From positions 2,598,501 to 2,662,500 of the forward strand of contig NZ_CP012154.1 in assembly GCF_001187785.1 (NCBI RefSeq): a stretch of 64,000 nt of DNA, given 5' to 3'. Source of the DNA: Wenzhouxiangella marina. Lineage in GTDB: Bacteria; Pseudomonadota; Gammaproteobacteria; Xanthomonadales; Wenzhouxiangellaceae. Positions 13,620 to 22,055 of the stretch are shown here, one piece after another. The position numbers were made by a program, and so were the translations under genes. Under the pieces are notes generated by a model. That model ran no database searches, had not been told where the DNA came from, and saw nothing but the letters and a program-made list of their open reading frames with translations. The stretch's first letter is position 1, and every line of letters starts with the position of its first letter.

Positions 13620-14270
13620 TCAAGGCTCGCTGAGTGCCGCCGTGAAGCGCACCACCCCGATCGCCGAACCCGGGCCGATAAGAAAATCGATCGCGGTACC
13701 CACTTCCACCGTCGCACTGACCGCGTAGGCCTCGCCTGCGCCTTCCAGCTCCGCGTCATAAACGGTCACGCCGCCGGCAAGGATCATGAATCGAGTGCTG
13801 CCGGACCAGTACTGCCCCCAAGGCATGACCTTGCCCGCTTGTCCGCTGATTTCGATCGGGCCATCGACGGTACTGCTCCAACGACGAATCACCCAATGAT
13901 CGGCTCTGGCATAGGAGCCCAGGTTCATGTCGCCATGAGCGTGTCCACCCTCGGCCCAGAGGGAGGTGTAGTAGCGACCGTCGTCGAGGTACCAGAGCTC
14001 ACCCGTCGTGAACTCCGAGTGTGAACTCAAGCCATTGATCGAATCGTCGCCAAAGCGTTCGAACAACTCGAAGTCTGTCGCCTGATCATACTTTCCATCG
14101 GCGTCGTCGCTTTCATCCCAGTAGCCGTACGTCCATCCGTTCAGGCCCTGCTCGCCGGAGAACTCCTTTACCGAATCGGCGACGGAATCCGCCAGGGCCG
14201 GCCCAGCGCTTGCCAATGCGAACACCGTGGCAGCAATTGCCAGAAAGCCTCTTCCATAGACGTCGATCAT
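13620..14270 (-). CDS. Secreted protein of unknown function
   Basis: This 216-residue protein starts at the ATG at 14270, placed 6 bases after GGAGG; two ATGs further upstream in frame are too close to or ahead of that site. A signal peptide (GFLAIAATVFALASAGPALA) is followed by a region rich in aromatic and acidic residues (NGWTYGYWDESDDADGKYD) and predicted all-beta C-terminal sequence. The form suggests a small beta-sandwich exported protein, perhaps ligand-binding, but I do not recognise the family. It is transcribed alone, convergent with the remnant at 13.4 kb. Confidence 0.65.
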   Translation of the reverse strand: MIDVYGRGFLAIAATVFALASAGPALADSVADSVKEFSGEQGLNGWTYGYWDESDDADGKYDQATDFELFERFGDDSINGLSSHSEFTTGELWYLDDGRYYTSLWAEGGHAHGDMNLGSYARADHWVIRRWSSTVDGPIEISGQAGKVMPWGQYWSGSTRFMILAGGVTVYDAELEGAGEAYAVSATVEVGTAIDFLIGPGSAIGVVRFTAALSEP

Positions 14271-14429
14271 GTACATCCTCCATTGAAGTCTCAAAAGCAC
14301 CCATGCAGCGGGACCCTTCCAAAGAATGGGTCACCGACCTTGCCCTTACTGCGGCGACTTGCCTTGGAAACGGTCCTCGAATGAGGCAGGCCACCCAGCA
14401 TCCAGCGTCGATTCTCCGCAATACGAGTC

Positions 14430-14816
14430 TTACTTCAGGACTAAATGCTTCAACCAAGCAACTATCCGCGAAAGCGGGTGGGGACTCGGAAATTCGATCT
14501 GCCTTTTCAAGATGGCCTGAATCTCCATTGATTCCTGGGTGTACGCGCCCATTCTCCATTCACCATGCCATGCGGCCACGGCAGATGCGTCGTATCCATT
14601 CGATTCCTTGTGCAGGGGATCAGCGCCATGGGCGAGTAGCAGCTTCACAATCTCGGGCTGCTGAAACTCTGCTGCGAAGATCAATGGCGTGCATCGGTCT
14701 GGATACTGCGTGTTGGGATCGAAGCCCGAGTCGATTGCCTCCCGAACATAATCAGCGTCGCCACGACGGATTGCTTCACGCACGGCTTCTGGAGTGTAGA
14801 ACTTGTCAGGATTCAT
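14430..14816 (-). CDS. Small ankyrin-repeat protein
   Basis: This 128-residue protein holds two to three ankyrin repeats: AIRRGDADYVREAIDSGFDPN and CTPLIFAAEFQQPEIVKLLLAHGADP show the loop and paired-helix consensus. There is no signal peptide, so it is cytoplasmic and presumably binds another protein. Its neighbours are immunity-like genes on the same strand. A truncated copy of its first codons and upstream sequence lies at 18330-18385, so this unit has been duplicated within the island. Confidence 0.8.
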   Translation of the reverse strand: MNPDKFYTPEAVREAIRRGDADYVREAIDSGFDPNTQYPDRCTPLIFAAEFQQPEIVKLLLAHGADPLHKESNGYDASAVAAWHGEWRMGAYTQESMEIQAILKRQIEFPSPHPLSRIVAWLKHLVLK

Positions 14817-14992
14817 GTCTGTCAGCGAAGGTCTCAGGCAAGCGGCGCATCACAGGACCCTCCGAAAGGCCACGAACGGGCACGATGGTCCTTTGCGTAA
14901 TCTTCCGGATCGGTTTGGGTAAGCGCAGTCTGTTCATGCCTGATCAGCACGCGGGAATTCACCATGCCCTTGTCTTGCTTCCCTATGCACTG

Positions 14993-15664
14993 TCAGGGTT
15001 GACCTGCACACACCGATGCTCGATGCACGTCGGTGACATTGTGAATACCGGCGGCATTCAGGCGCTCAGCAAGAGCGCTCGTGCCATGCGCCTTGGCGAA
15101 TTCGAGCTCGTCACTGGACACCCCCACCAGTTCAATCAGGTCGAACTTGCCGGAGGGGAGATTGTGCGTCGAGGCCACACAGCTCGGTTGAACAGCAATC
15201 ACGCAGTCGAGCACCGAAGTCTCGCGATTCAGTGGTGAACGAATGGGGATCCGCGACCCATAGTCAATTCCGGGGCGCTCTCCAAAATGACCGTGCATGG
15301 CAAGAACATGGAACGCAAACAGCCGCTTGAGCAGATGAATCGCCCAGTCGGATTGCAGGGGAGTCTCGAGCATGAACTCGACGCCCAGCCAAGAGTAGCC
15401 ATCGTCGTCATACTCGCCAGGCTCTTCTTCCCAAGGCGTAGATCCGCCCGACGTCACATAGAGCCAAGTCGGCCGGCTCGCCGTCGGGCCGAACTCGAGG
15501 ACACCGAGATGCAGCCAGCGAGGATCGTAGGCGTGTCCTCCGAACTGTGAGAAGTCGCCCTCATCAAGCACGAATATTCCGCGTGATACTTCGCCGAACA
15601 GCTCTGGAAAAATCTGCTCCTCACGGAGCTCCCAAACGGACTCCAGGTCGTGCGATGCTGTCAT
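14993..15664 (-). CDS. SUFU-domain protein (immunity-like)
   Basis: This 223-residue protein carries signature stretches of the suppressor-of-fused (SUFU) superfamily: LHLGVLEFGP near residues 51-60, LYVTSGGSTPW near 68-78 and WLGVEFMLETP near 91-101. In bacteria, SUFU proteins are a known family of immunity proteins against polymorphic toxins. No toxin gene lies next to it. The most likely role is orphan immunity, inferred from family and setting. Confidence 0.72.
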   Translation of the reverse strand: MTASHDLESVWELREEQIFPELFGEVSRGIFVLDEGDFSQFGGHAYDPRWLHLGVLEFGPTASRPTWLYVTSGGSTPWEEEPGEYDDDGYSWLGVEFMLETPLQSDWAIHLLKRLFAFHVLAMHGHFGERPGIDYGSRIPIRSPLNRETSVLDCVIAVQPSCVASTHNLPSGKFDLIELVGVSSDELEFAKAHGTSALAERLNAAGIHNVTDVHRASVCAGQP

Positions 15665-15773
15665 GTCTGTTCAGCCAATCGCCAATGCTGATTCGCCGGG
15701 CTGCGGAACGCAGCAAACCGGTTCAGCGCAGGCCCGACAGGACAGGAACGGAGTGTAAGCACTTGCTATCCTC

Positions 15774-16220
15774 TTACTGCCAGCCCGCAAGGTTACTGTA
15801 GGTTTCATAGTCTGTGGGAGACACGTAATCCCACTCCTTTTCGTTCTTCTGCTCATATGCCTCTTGTGCCACGTACAAGATGGCTTCGAACTCCATGTCC
15901 TTGGGAAATTCTCGAGGATTCCGCAGCACCTGCTCGAATAGCGCCTTGCCATTGGCAACCACGACACACCTCGCATACAGGAAAGCGTCAACCGAGAAAT
16001 ACGCTTCGCCGTCAACATATGCGTCTTCACCGATCTCTCTCGCGTGGGCTCTGGTATCGAGCGCATGGAGCTTCTGAGCCAGGATCTCCTCAAAATGAAA
16101 GATCTCCTCATCAGGCTTGCTGGTGAGATAGGCAACCACCGGAGCAAGCACTGCGTCATCGTCACCGGACTCTTCCCAATCGAGCATCGCGATAATGCTC
16201 CAGAATTGGCTTTCCTGCAT
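15774..16220 (-). CDS. DUF4240 domain protein
   Basis: This 148-residue protein uses the ATG at 16220, 6 bases after AGAGG; the frame extends 79 codons upstream without similarity to the family. FWSIIAMLDW at the start, ILAQKLHALDTRAHAREIG in the middle and DAFLYARCVVVANG are the conserved blocks of DUF4240, a family of small soluble proteins often found in lone or immunity-like settings. The molecular role is unknown. It stands in the run of minus-strand small genes. Confidence 0.72.
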   Translation of the reverse strand: MQESQFWSIIAMLDWEESGDDDAVLAPVVAYLTSKPDEEIFHFEEILAQKLHALDTRAHAREIGEDAYVDGEAYFSVDAFLYARCVVVANGKALFEQVLRNPREFPKDMEFEAILYVAQEAYEQKNEKEWDYVSPTDYETYSNLAGWQ

Positions 16221-16330
16221 GGCTATCCTCTCGTACACCACTGAACGCAAGGGGCCTGGAGGCCGCAGCCGGAATGGTACAGGATCAGGAACATTCTGGG
16301 TATGGACCGCCGGTCTGATCGAGGGATTGC

Positions 16331-16780
16331 TCAGACCCTGGTCGGCGAGAACTTTCGCTTGAGCCGATCGATGGCCTCTGCCGACTTGATCGCGGACTTC
16401 ATGATTGACGCAAGTCCCGGTTTCCAGTGCGTGAGTCTCTCGGTTTCGTGATGCCAATGAAATATCTGCGGCTCAGCGGCACCGTCTACCACACGCGCGA
16501 CCAAGTGATTACCCGTTCCGTTCGACGCGATCGCAATGAGCCCCAGCGAGCGGATGTGCCTACCCCACGCGCCACGGAGATTCTCATAGGTAATCGAACC
16601 AGCGGTCTTTCTCGGGTTTGACGGGTCGAACACGGGATAGACGCGCCATCCACCGGGCAGCTCGTTGCAGTTGTGCGCAAGCCAGATGGCCTTCAACTCT
16701 GGAGGAAACGAAACACCAAGCTCCATCTCGGCCCTGAGAATGAGCTCTTCCGTTGCAGACTCGCGATGACATTTAGCCAT
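16331..16780 (-). CDS. SMI1/KNR4 (SUKH) family protein
   Basis: This 149-residue protein has the SUKH core. ELGVSFPPELKAIWLAHNCNELPGGWRVYPV matches the helix-turn-strand opening, and IAIASNGTGNHLVARVV matches the central G-N/D motif in which the family usually reads I-A-x-x-G-x-G-D. SUKH proteins are the commonest immunity superfamily for contact-dependent nuclease toxins. No toxin is adjacent, so it is an orphan or has lost its partner. Confidence 0.75.
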   Translation of the reverse strand: MAKCHRESATEELILRAEMELGVSFPPELKAIWLAHNCNELPGGWRVYPVFDPSNPRKTAGSITYENLRGAWGRHIRSLGLIAIASNGTGNHLVARVVDGAAEPQIFHWHHETERLTHWKPGLASIMKSAIKSAEAIDRLKRKFSPTRV

Positions 16781-16818
16781 AAGACCTCACGTATTGGCCC
16801 AGTAGCGCGAAGCGCCCT

Positions 16819-17270
16819 CAAAGCGGGACACCCACCACCCAAAGTCGATATCCTACATCGATCCGCGGCATCTGCCCCTCCCCTCAGGATGGCAGCGGGG
16901 CCAGACTGGCCACGTTAACGGTCCCCGAAGCCGGATCGCACCGCCGGAAGCATAGGCAATGGAACCGTTGCGGTTTCCGCAGCATGCGGAGGAGGCGACC
17001 GCGGAATACGCTCGGCGCGGATGAAGCCCGTCGATAGCGAGCGGCCCGGCATTCTGATGAGGCAGCAGACCGAGCCGTAGGCGCTTCCCTGGTTCAGAAA
17101 AACCAGTGCGGGCAGGTCAATTGGCGTGACTGCATGTCGGCAAAGCCAGGCTGAAACCATGCCTCTGCCGTAGAACACCGGCACACTTCTGATCCGAACC
17201 TCGAACTCCGAGACCCAATTCCCGATTGGCAATCAGCCAGCAGCATCCTGGATGTCCCCGTCTCATCCCG
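16819..17270 (+). mobile_element. Internally deleted RAYT element with leader, both transposase ends and REP
   Basis: Bases 16819-16918 align with the 96-bp leader before the intact transposase at 27447 (shared AGCGGGACACCCA, TCCTAC, CCAGACTGG). Bases 16919-16950 align with its first ~12 codons. Bases 17000-17075 align with its last ~22 codons, including GAGGCAGCAGACCGAG. A REP-type unit follows at 17229-17270. The interior (roughly codons 13-315) is missing. Stops and a lost start codon mean it cannot make protein; it is a non-autonomous or dead derivative. Confidence 0.75.
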
Positions 17271-17301
17271 TCTTACGTGGTACGTAGCGCGTGGAAGGCG
17301 G

Positions 17302-17739
17302 CTAGTCCCAATATACCGAGTACAGATGCGTCCCGGGCGGATTCAGTGGCGCTGCCTCATGCTTCCCATACGGCCACTCACCAGCGATTATTCCATCTGC
17401 GCACAGGCCGGCAAGCCACTGCTCAGCGGTCTCTGCGTCTGCAGATGAGAAAATATGAATATTCTCGGCAGCCGGCCACGTATCGTCTTCGAGTGATTCA
17501 CCCCAGCTGTGGTGCAAGCCGACAAACACACCGTGGACGTCTTCTCGCGCCTCCACTTCCTTGAATCGGCGGTAGATTTCGGCAATGGGAGGGCGACCTT
17601 CTCCCCACTGATTCGGCGCGATCGAGTCTTCCTGGTTGTTGCCGAGAAAATAGTCATCCAACGACACCACCGGGAAATGGTCTTCGTCGATCTCATCCAG
17701 CGCGACCAGCTTTTCAAGCAAGAGTTTGCGATAGTCCAT
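17302..17739 (-). CDS. Soluble protein of unknown function (immunity-like setting)
   Basis: This 145-residue protein begins MDYRKLLLEKLVALDEIDED, 7 bases after GGAG; the longer frame overlaps the gene upstream. Conserved-looking blocks are FPVVSLDDYFLGNNQEDSIAPN and VHGVFVGLHHSW, and a C-terminal part ends THLYSVYWD. The composition is acidic. I do not recognise a named domain. It is 19 bp downstream of a DUF4304-like gene and probably co-transcribed with it. Confidence 0.65.
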   Translation of the reverse strand: MDYRKLLLEKLVALDEIDEDHFPVVSLDDYFLGNNQEDSIAPNQWGEGRPPIAEIYRRFKEVEAREDVHGVFVGLHHSWGESLEDDTWPAAENIHIFSSADAETAEQWLAGLCADGIIAGEWPYGKHEAAPLNPPGTHLYSVYWD

Positions 17740-17758
17740 GAATTGACTCCAATCGAAA

Positions 17759-18178
17759 TTATTGACCGGGCACGAATGCAGAACCAATGAATCCCTCAAG
17801 CGCCACAAGGCTCTGGCTCTCGATTTCAGCAGCGACCGTCGCCACGAGCCCCTGAATGTCGGTTGATGGCCAGACAGTCCAGAACATCTCGCAGTTCCCG
17901 CGGACAATGTGATGTTCGAAAGCGCGAAGCTCAAGCGCACCTGCCAGTGAGCTTATGGGTAGTTTCGTGCCTTCAGAATACCTCCCCGCAAAGGAAACAA
18001 CATGAAAGACAGTTCGCTTGGAACCGGCCTGAGGAATTCGCCGGATATTCACACATATGACCCACTCACCGTTCGCCGACAGCTTGCTGAACCAAGCGCC
18101 ATGGCGGCGGAACCCATGTGCGCCAAGCACAGGAGCCACGGATGAAAGAATCGAATTGAATCGTCTCGAAGACATCAC
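17759..18178 (-). CDS. DUF4304-like protein
   Basis: This 139-residue protein opens with FNSILSSVAPVLGAHGFRRHGAWFSKL and WVICVNIRRI, the pattern of DUF4304 (helix, L-x-x-x-G-F-x-R-x-G-x-x-F, then an edge strand). DUF4304 proteins are small, soluble and frequent in islands of immunity-like genes; their biochemical role is not established. It is the first gene of a likely two-gene unit with the following gene. Confidence 0.6.
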   Translation of the reverse strand: MMSSRRFNSILSSVAPVLGAHGFRRHGAWFSKLSANGEWVICVNIRRIPQAGSKRTVFHVVSFAGRYSEGTKLPISSLAGALELRAFEHHIVRGNCEMFWTVWPSTDIQGLVATVAAEIESQSLVALEGFIGSAFVPGQ

Positions 18179-18295
18179 TCCTGCACCTGACGCCCGAGTT
18201 CAGTGGCAGCCCTGATAATGCGCCATTCTATGCAAAACGGGAGTGACGTGAGCGCAAAAAAGGTGCATATCGCAGGATGGCCCATGGAACGGACT

Positions 18296-18322
18296 GGCTA
18301 GCCGGATCCAGGATGTCCCGTC
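18296..18322. repeat. Partial REP-type unit
   Basis: GGCTAGCCGGATCCAGGATG and the following TCCCGTC resemble the REP-type units at 17229, 19213 and 28797 (shared GCTAGC, GGATCC and GGATGTCC). It abuts the truncated ankyrin fragment. Confidence 0.5.
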
Positions 18323-18329
18323 CCTGGCT

Positions 18330-18385
18330 GCGGCCTCTGGATTGTAGAACTTGTCAGGATTCATGTTTGTCATCGAAGGCGCCAG
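18330..18385 (-). pseudogene. 5' remnant of a second ankyrin-type gene
   Basis: On the minus strand, MNPDKFYNPEA and its upstream bases match the start of the ankyrin gene at 14816 (MNPDKFYTPEA). After about 12 codons the similarity ends at the REP-type unit, and no repeats follow. It marks a duplicated unit cut off at a repeat. Confidence 0.7.
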
Positions 18386-18533
18386 GGCCACCGGCCCGCT
18401 TTGGTTTCCGAAAGAGGGCCCGGAGCGTCGACGCCCGCAACTGAGTGCATACCATTGGTGGGGATTTCTCGCTTGACCTTCTTCAAGTTTGATTTGTGAC
18501 TCGTCGCGAAGTTGTGCCGGCAGGAAGAGGTGG

Positions 18534-19013
18534 TCAACCGTCGACCGGGAACTGCAGAACATTGCTCTGCAGAAGAAGCCAAAGCAAGAACGCCAAGCCC
18601 CCCATGAGGCCATAAAGCACGGACGGTTCCTTCTTCAGAAAGCAGGCCTTGAACTTCTTCAGGCGTTGCACCGGCTTGCGATGATAAAGATTCGTTAGAT
18701 CGTAGATGGATATCCGGTCAAGGTCCGGGTCCGGAGAGTTCATTCGATCCCTCAGGAAGCGATATCGATCCACGTACTTGAACCAGTACTGGTACCGCAT
18801 CGTTCCCTCCAGAAACCAATACGCTAGGGAGAGAACAACCACCAGCAGCGGCACGGTCACGGACTTGATGGTGAATGCAAGCCCGAGCCCAGCCATCCAG
18901 AGCGTAATGAACGAGGTTCGCCCTCTGAAGATAAGAAGATCGTACTTGTCAAGCGTCCGCTGGATCAGCGTGATTTCCAACTTGAGTATGTCGAACCGTT
19001 GTTCAGGCGTCAT
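18534..19013 (-). CDS. Two-region membrane protein of unknown function
   Basis: This 159-residue protein starts at the ATG at 19013, 9 bases after GGGAG; a GTG three codons earlier sits on the Shine-Dalgarno. An N-terminal amphipathic helix (RFDILKLEITLIQRTLDKYD) precedes two adjacent TM segments at about 31-70, with a basic central loop (YRFLRDRMN...HRKPVQRLKKF) and a last TM near residues 133-152. The shape recalls small membrane effectors or sensors in defence-type settings, but there is no identifiable domain. Confidence 0.6.
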   Translation of the reverse strand: MTPEQRFDILKLEITLIQRTLDKYDLLIFRGRTSFITLWMAGLGLAFTIKSVTVPLLVVVLSLAYWFLEGTMRYQYWFKYVDRYRFLRDRMNSPDPDLDRISIYDLTNLYHRKPVQRLKKFKACFLKKEPSVLYGLMGGLAFLLWLLLQSNVLQFPVDG

Positions 19014-19124
19014 TAAGACCACTCCCTGTATTGAACAAGCGCCGCGCGCAGCGATCTGATGGAGACCCGAAGCGCCTGAACCACTCGTGCGGTGCCTCAG
19101 GCACCTGGCTCAATCGTCGGATTG

Positions 19125-19285
19125 TAGCGCTTCCTGGATCGGGACAACCATCAACCCTAGTCTATTTCCTGCCTCGAACCGCAGCCAATCTCCGCGGGCC
19201 ATTTCCCGCTCAGCAATCAGTCAGCAGAACCCTGGATATCCTCGTCTTGGTCGGATGTCCTCGTCTTGCTTGTCTTGTCGCCCGC
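19125..19285. mobile_element. Degraded RAYT leader plus REP units
   Basis: Bases 19139-19175 (CGGGACAACCATCAACCCTA, then TCTATTTCCT) match the transposase leader. Bases 19213-19251 (CAATCAGTCAGCAGAACCCT, then ATCCTCGTCTTG) match the REP unit, and a second CGGATGTCCTCGTCTTG follows. The transposase interior is gone. This fills most of the 337-bp space before the delta-60 gene. Confidence 0.65.
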
Positions 19286-19350
19286 TGAACCAGTTTTCGG
19301 GGCTTCTGCGCTTTATCCGGGTGAGACCCTGCACCCGGAACCCGATCCCG

Positions 19351-21861
19351 ATGAGACTGTCAATCCTGACCAGCGCTTCGATCCTTGCCCTGGCCACCGT
19401 TCCTGCTCATGCCAACTTTGACCTCGACCCCGACTACGGGTTGAACGGCCTGGCGTTGCAGATCGCCAGCGGCCCAACCGATGAAATCGCTCTGTCCACG
19501 GCAGTCGATGCGCAGGGTCGCATTCTGGCGGCCGTCCCCGGCCTGGGCAGCCGCGGCGTGGCGCGCTTCAACAGCGACGGCACGCTGGACTCGAGCTTTG
19601 GCAACAATGGCCTGGCGCGCACCGACTTCGAAGTCCGCGACCTGGTCCTTCAGAGCGACGGCCGCATCGTCGCTGCGGGCGGCGATGCGGGGGCCTTCGC
19701 CGAGCAGGACTGGCGCTTGATCCGCCTGACCGCCAGCGGTGCCTTCGACGCCAGCTTCGGCACCCAGGGCCAGGTCACCCTGGACTGGTTCGGCAGTTCC
19801 GATCAGGCGCGCAGCGTGGCGATCGACAGCACCGGCCGGATCGTGGCCGGCGGCAGCGCCTTCGACCCCGTGGCGGGGAATGCTTTCGCGACCGCGGTCT
19901 TCGACCCTGCGGGCAACCTGGTCTGGGCCAGTGCCCGCAAGCTCTTCAACGACACGGCCGACTTCTGCGTCAAGGTGCTGATCGAGCCTGACGACGACAT
20001 CGTCTGCGCGGGCCGGGCGCGGAACTTCGGCGGCGCCGTCATGGGCGCCTTCCGCTACCAGGCGAACGGCGACCTGGACCTGGGATTCGGCACCGATGGC
20101 GCGGCCGTGGTGGCCTTCGGCATCGATCCGGCGGAAGCTGAGACCGCCTGGTTGAACGACAGTGGCGAAATCCTCCTAGCAGGCTATGTGGAGCGCGCAA
20201 ACGGCGACGACTGGGCCCTGGCGATCACCCGGTTGACCGCCTCCGGCGTTATCGACACGAGCTTTGGAACCGACGGCCGCGCCGAGTTCAACGTGCCCGG
20301 GGAAGACACCGAGTCCATCCGCGATCTCCAGATCATCAACAACACGATCTACGCGGCAATCAGCACCAGCGCCGCCCAGGACTTCCTGCTGGCCGCCTTC
20401 GACACCAACGGCGCCATCGACCCCAGCTTCGGCGTGGCCGGCCTGGCACAGCTGGACTTCAACGGCCTGGTGGATCTGAGCCTGGACTTGAGCGCGCATC
20501 AGGGTGGGCTCGTGATTGCGGGGTCAGCCGCATCGCTTCAGACCTCCGGCCAGCGCGACCTCGCCCTGGCGCGCTACAGCCTGAACGGCACGCTCGATAC
20601 GAGCTTTGGATCCAACGGACGCGCCCAGGGCGCACTCAACGGCCCGGTCAACGTCCGCGTCACCGACGCCGCGCGGCGCGCCGACGGCGGCACCGTAATC
20701 GTGGGCAATGTCGGGCAGACCTTCAGCGGAAGAGAGCTGCTGGTCGCTGCCCTGAGCGCCAGCGGCGAGCTGGATCTGACCTTCGCCAACCAGGGATTCC
20801 AGGTGCTGGATCTCAACAACGCCCTGGACGAGGCCACCGCCGTGGAGCCGCTGGCCGGCGGACGCATCCTCGTTGCCGGCACCAGCGATGACGGCACCGG
20901 CAACGAGGACCTGGCCGTGCTGCGCCTGCAGGCCGACGGCTCGCTCGATACCTCCTTCGGCACCGGCGGTTGGGTGACGATCGACATCGACGGGAACGAC
21001 GACAGCGCCCAGGACCTGCTGGTGCAGCCCGACGGCAAGGTGGTGGTGCTGGGCGAGGCCTTCTATACCAGCCAGCCGGGCGTGCAGGATTTCCTGCTGA
21101 CGAGACTGAACGCGGACGGTAGTGTCGACACGAGCTTCGGCACGGCGGGCTTTACCCATCTGGATGTCGATGACTTCGACTTTGCCATCAGCCTCCGCCA
21201 GCTTGCCAACGGCCAGCTGGTGATCGGCGGCGCTTCCGACGGCGACTTCATCGCCGCGCGATTCAGCGCCGACGGCATCCTCGATACGAGCTTCGCCAAT
21301 AACGGCGTCGCCCAGATCGACATCGACAGTTCCTTCGATTTCGTCGGCGAGCTCATCATCATCGACAACTGGATGGGACAGGGCGAACGAGTCCTGATGG
21401 TCGGGACCAGTCGCCTGACCGGTTCGGTCAGCAGCGAAGAGATCGCCCTGCTGATGCTCGACGGCAGCGGTAATCCGGAGACGGGTTTCGGCACGGCTGG
21501 CCAGGTGATCTTCCCCTTGTCCGAGGATCGCTCGGAGCGAGGAGCGGCCGTGGTCGAATTCCAGGATCGATTGATCGTGGCGGGCCGGGGCCAGAGCGCC
21601 GAGACCCAGAACGACCTGGCGCTCGTCGCCTTTCAGATGGACGGCACACCGGACACGGCCTTCTTCAACGACGGGGCAACGCTGGAGATCGACGTCGCCG
21701 GTTCAGGCGAGGAACTGATGTCCATCTTCGTCGACGGTAACGGATTGATCGGCGTGGGAGAGACCTTCGACCCGGAAGACTTCGGCGGCATCGGGAAAGC
21801 AGTGGCGCTGCGCGTGGCCCGGTCGGAGCGGATCTTTCGGGATCGCTTCGAGGCGCCGTAG
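19351..21861 (+). CDS. Secreted delta-60 repeat protein
   Basis: This 836-residue protein starts at MRLSILTSASILALATVPA (signal peptide, cleavage after AHA near residue 23). It is built almost wholly of delta-60-type repeats of about 55-65 residues. Each carries G-x-L-D-x-S-F-G-x-x-G and L-x-x-D-G-(R/K)-I-(V/L)-V-x-G, seen as GTLDSSFGNNGLART and GSLDTSFGTGGWVT. These repeats are thought to fold as a beta-propeller-like exported domain. The end ERIFRDRFEAP resembles the short aromatic/acidic tails (IFxDxFE) common on exported proteins of Xanthomonadales-related bacteria. The ligand and partner are unknown. Confidence 0.85.
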   Translation: MRLSILTSASILALATVPAHANFDLDPDYGLNGLALQIASGPTDEIALSTAVDAQGRILAAVPGLGSRGVARFNSDGTLDSSFGNNGLARTDFEVRDLVLQSDGRIVAAGGDAGAFAEQDWRLIRLTASGAFDASFGTQGQVTLDWFGSSDQARSVAIDSTGRIVAGGSAFDPVAGNAFATAVFDPAGNLVWASARKLFNDTADFCVKVLIEPDDDIVCAGRARNFGGAVMGAFRYQANGDLDLGFGTDGAAVVAFGIDPAEAETAWLNDSGEILLAGYVERANGDDWALAITRLTASGVIDTSFGTDGRAEFNVPGEDTESIRDLQIINNTIYAAISTSAAQDFLLAAFDTNGAIDPSFGVAGLAQLDFNGLVDLSLDLSAHQGGLVIAGSAASLQTSGQRDLALARYSLNGTLDTSFGSNGRAQGALNGPVNVRVTDAARRADGGTVIVGNVGQTFSGRELLVAALSASGELDLTFANQGFQVLDLNNALDEATAVEPLAGGRILVAGTSDDGTGNEDLAVLRLQADGSLDTSFGTGGWVTIDIDGNDDSAQDLLVQPDGKVVVLGEAFYTSQPGVQDFLLTRLNADGSVDTSFGTAGFTHLDVDDFDFAISLRQLANGQLVIGGASDGDFIAARFSADGILDTSFANNGVAQIDIDSSFDFVGELIIIDNWMGQGERVLMVGTSRLTGSVSSEEIALLMLDGSGNPETGFGTAGQVIFPLSEDRSERGAAVVEFQDRLIVAGRGQSAETQNDLALVAFQMDGTPDTAFFNDGATLEIDVAGSGEELMSIFVDGNGLIGVGETFDPEDFGGIGKAVALRVARSERIFRDRFEAP

Positions 21862-22055
21862 GCTTCATTCGAAGCCAAAGTCGAAGCGAAAAGTCGAAGT
21901 GGAACAGTTTGAACCCCGGAATCCTCTGATGCGAGCTTCGTCTTGTTCTTCCGCACTTTTCGGGATGGGCCTGGAGCCCGGTCTGGCGGACCAGATCGAT
22001 GTCGCCGGAATCCTTCAAGTCGCCGAGCTGTGTCAATCCATGATACAAATCCGTC

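Noticed and set aside
16000-16100. Small open frames within the DUF4240 gene on the + strand
   Set aside because: Shadows of the conserved minus-strand gene.
16915-17232. 105-codon protein on the - strand
   Set aside because: It falls inside the deleted RAYT copy and has no coding-like features or ribosome site.
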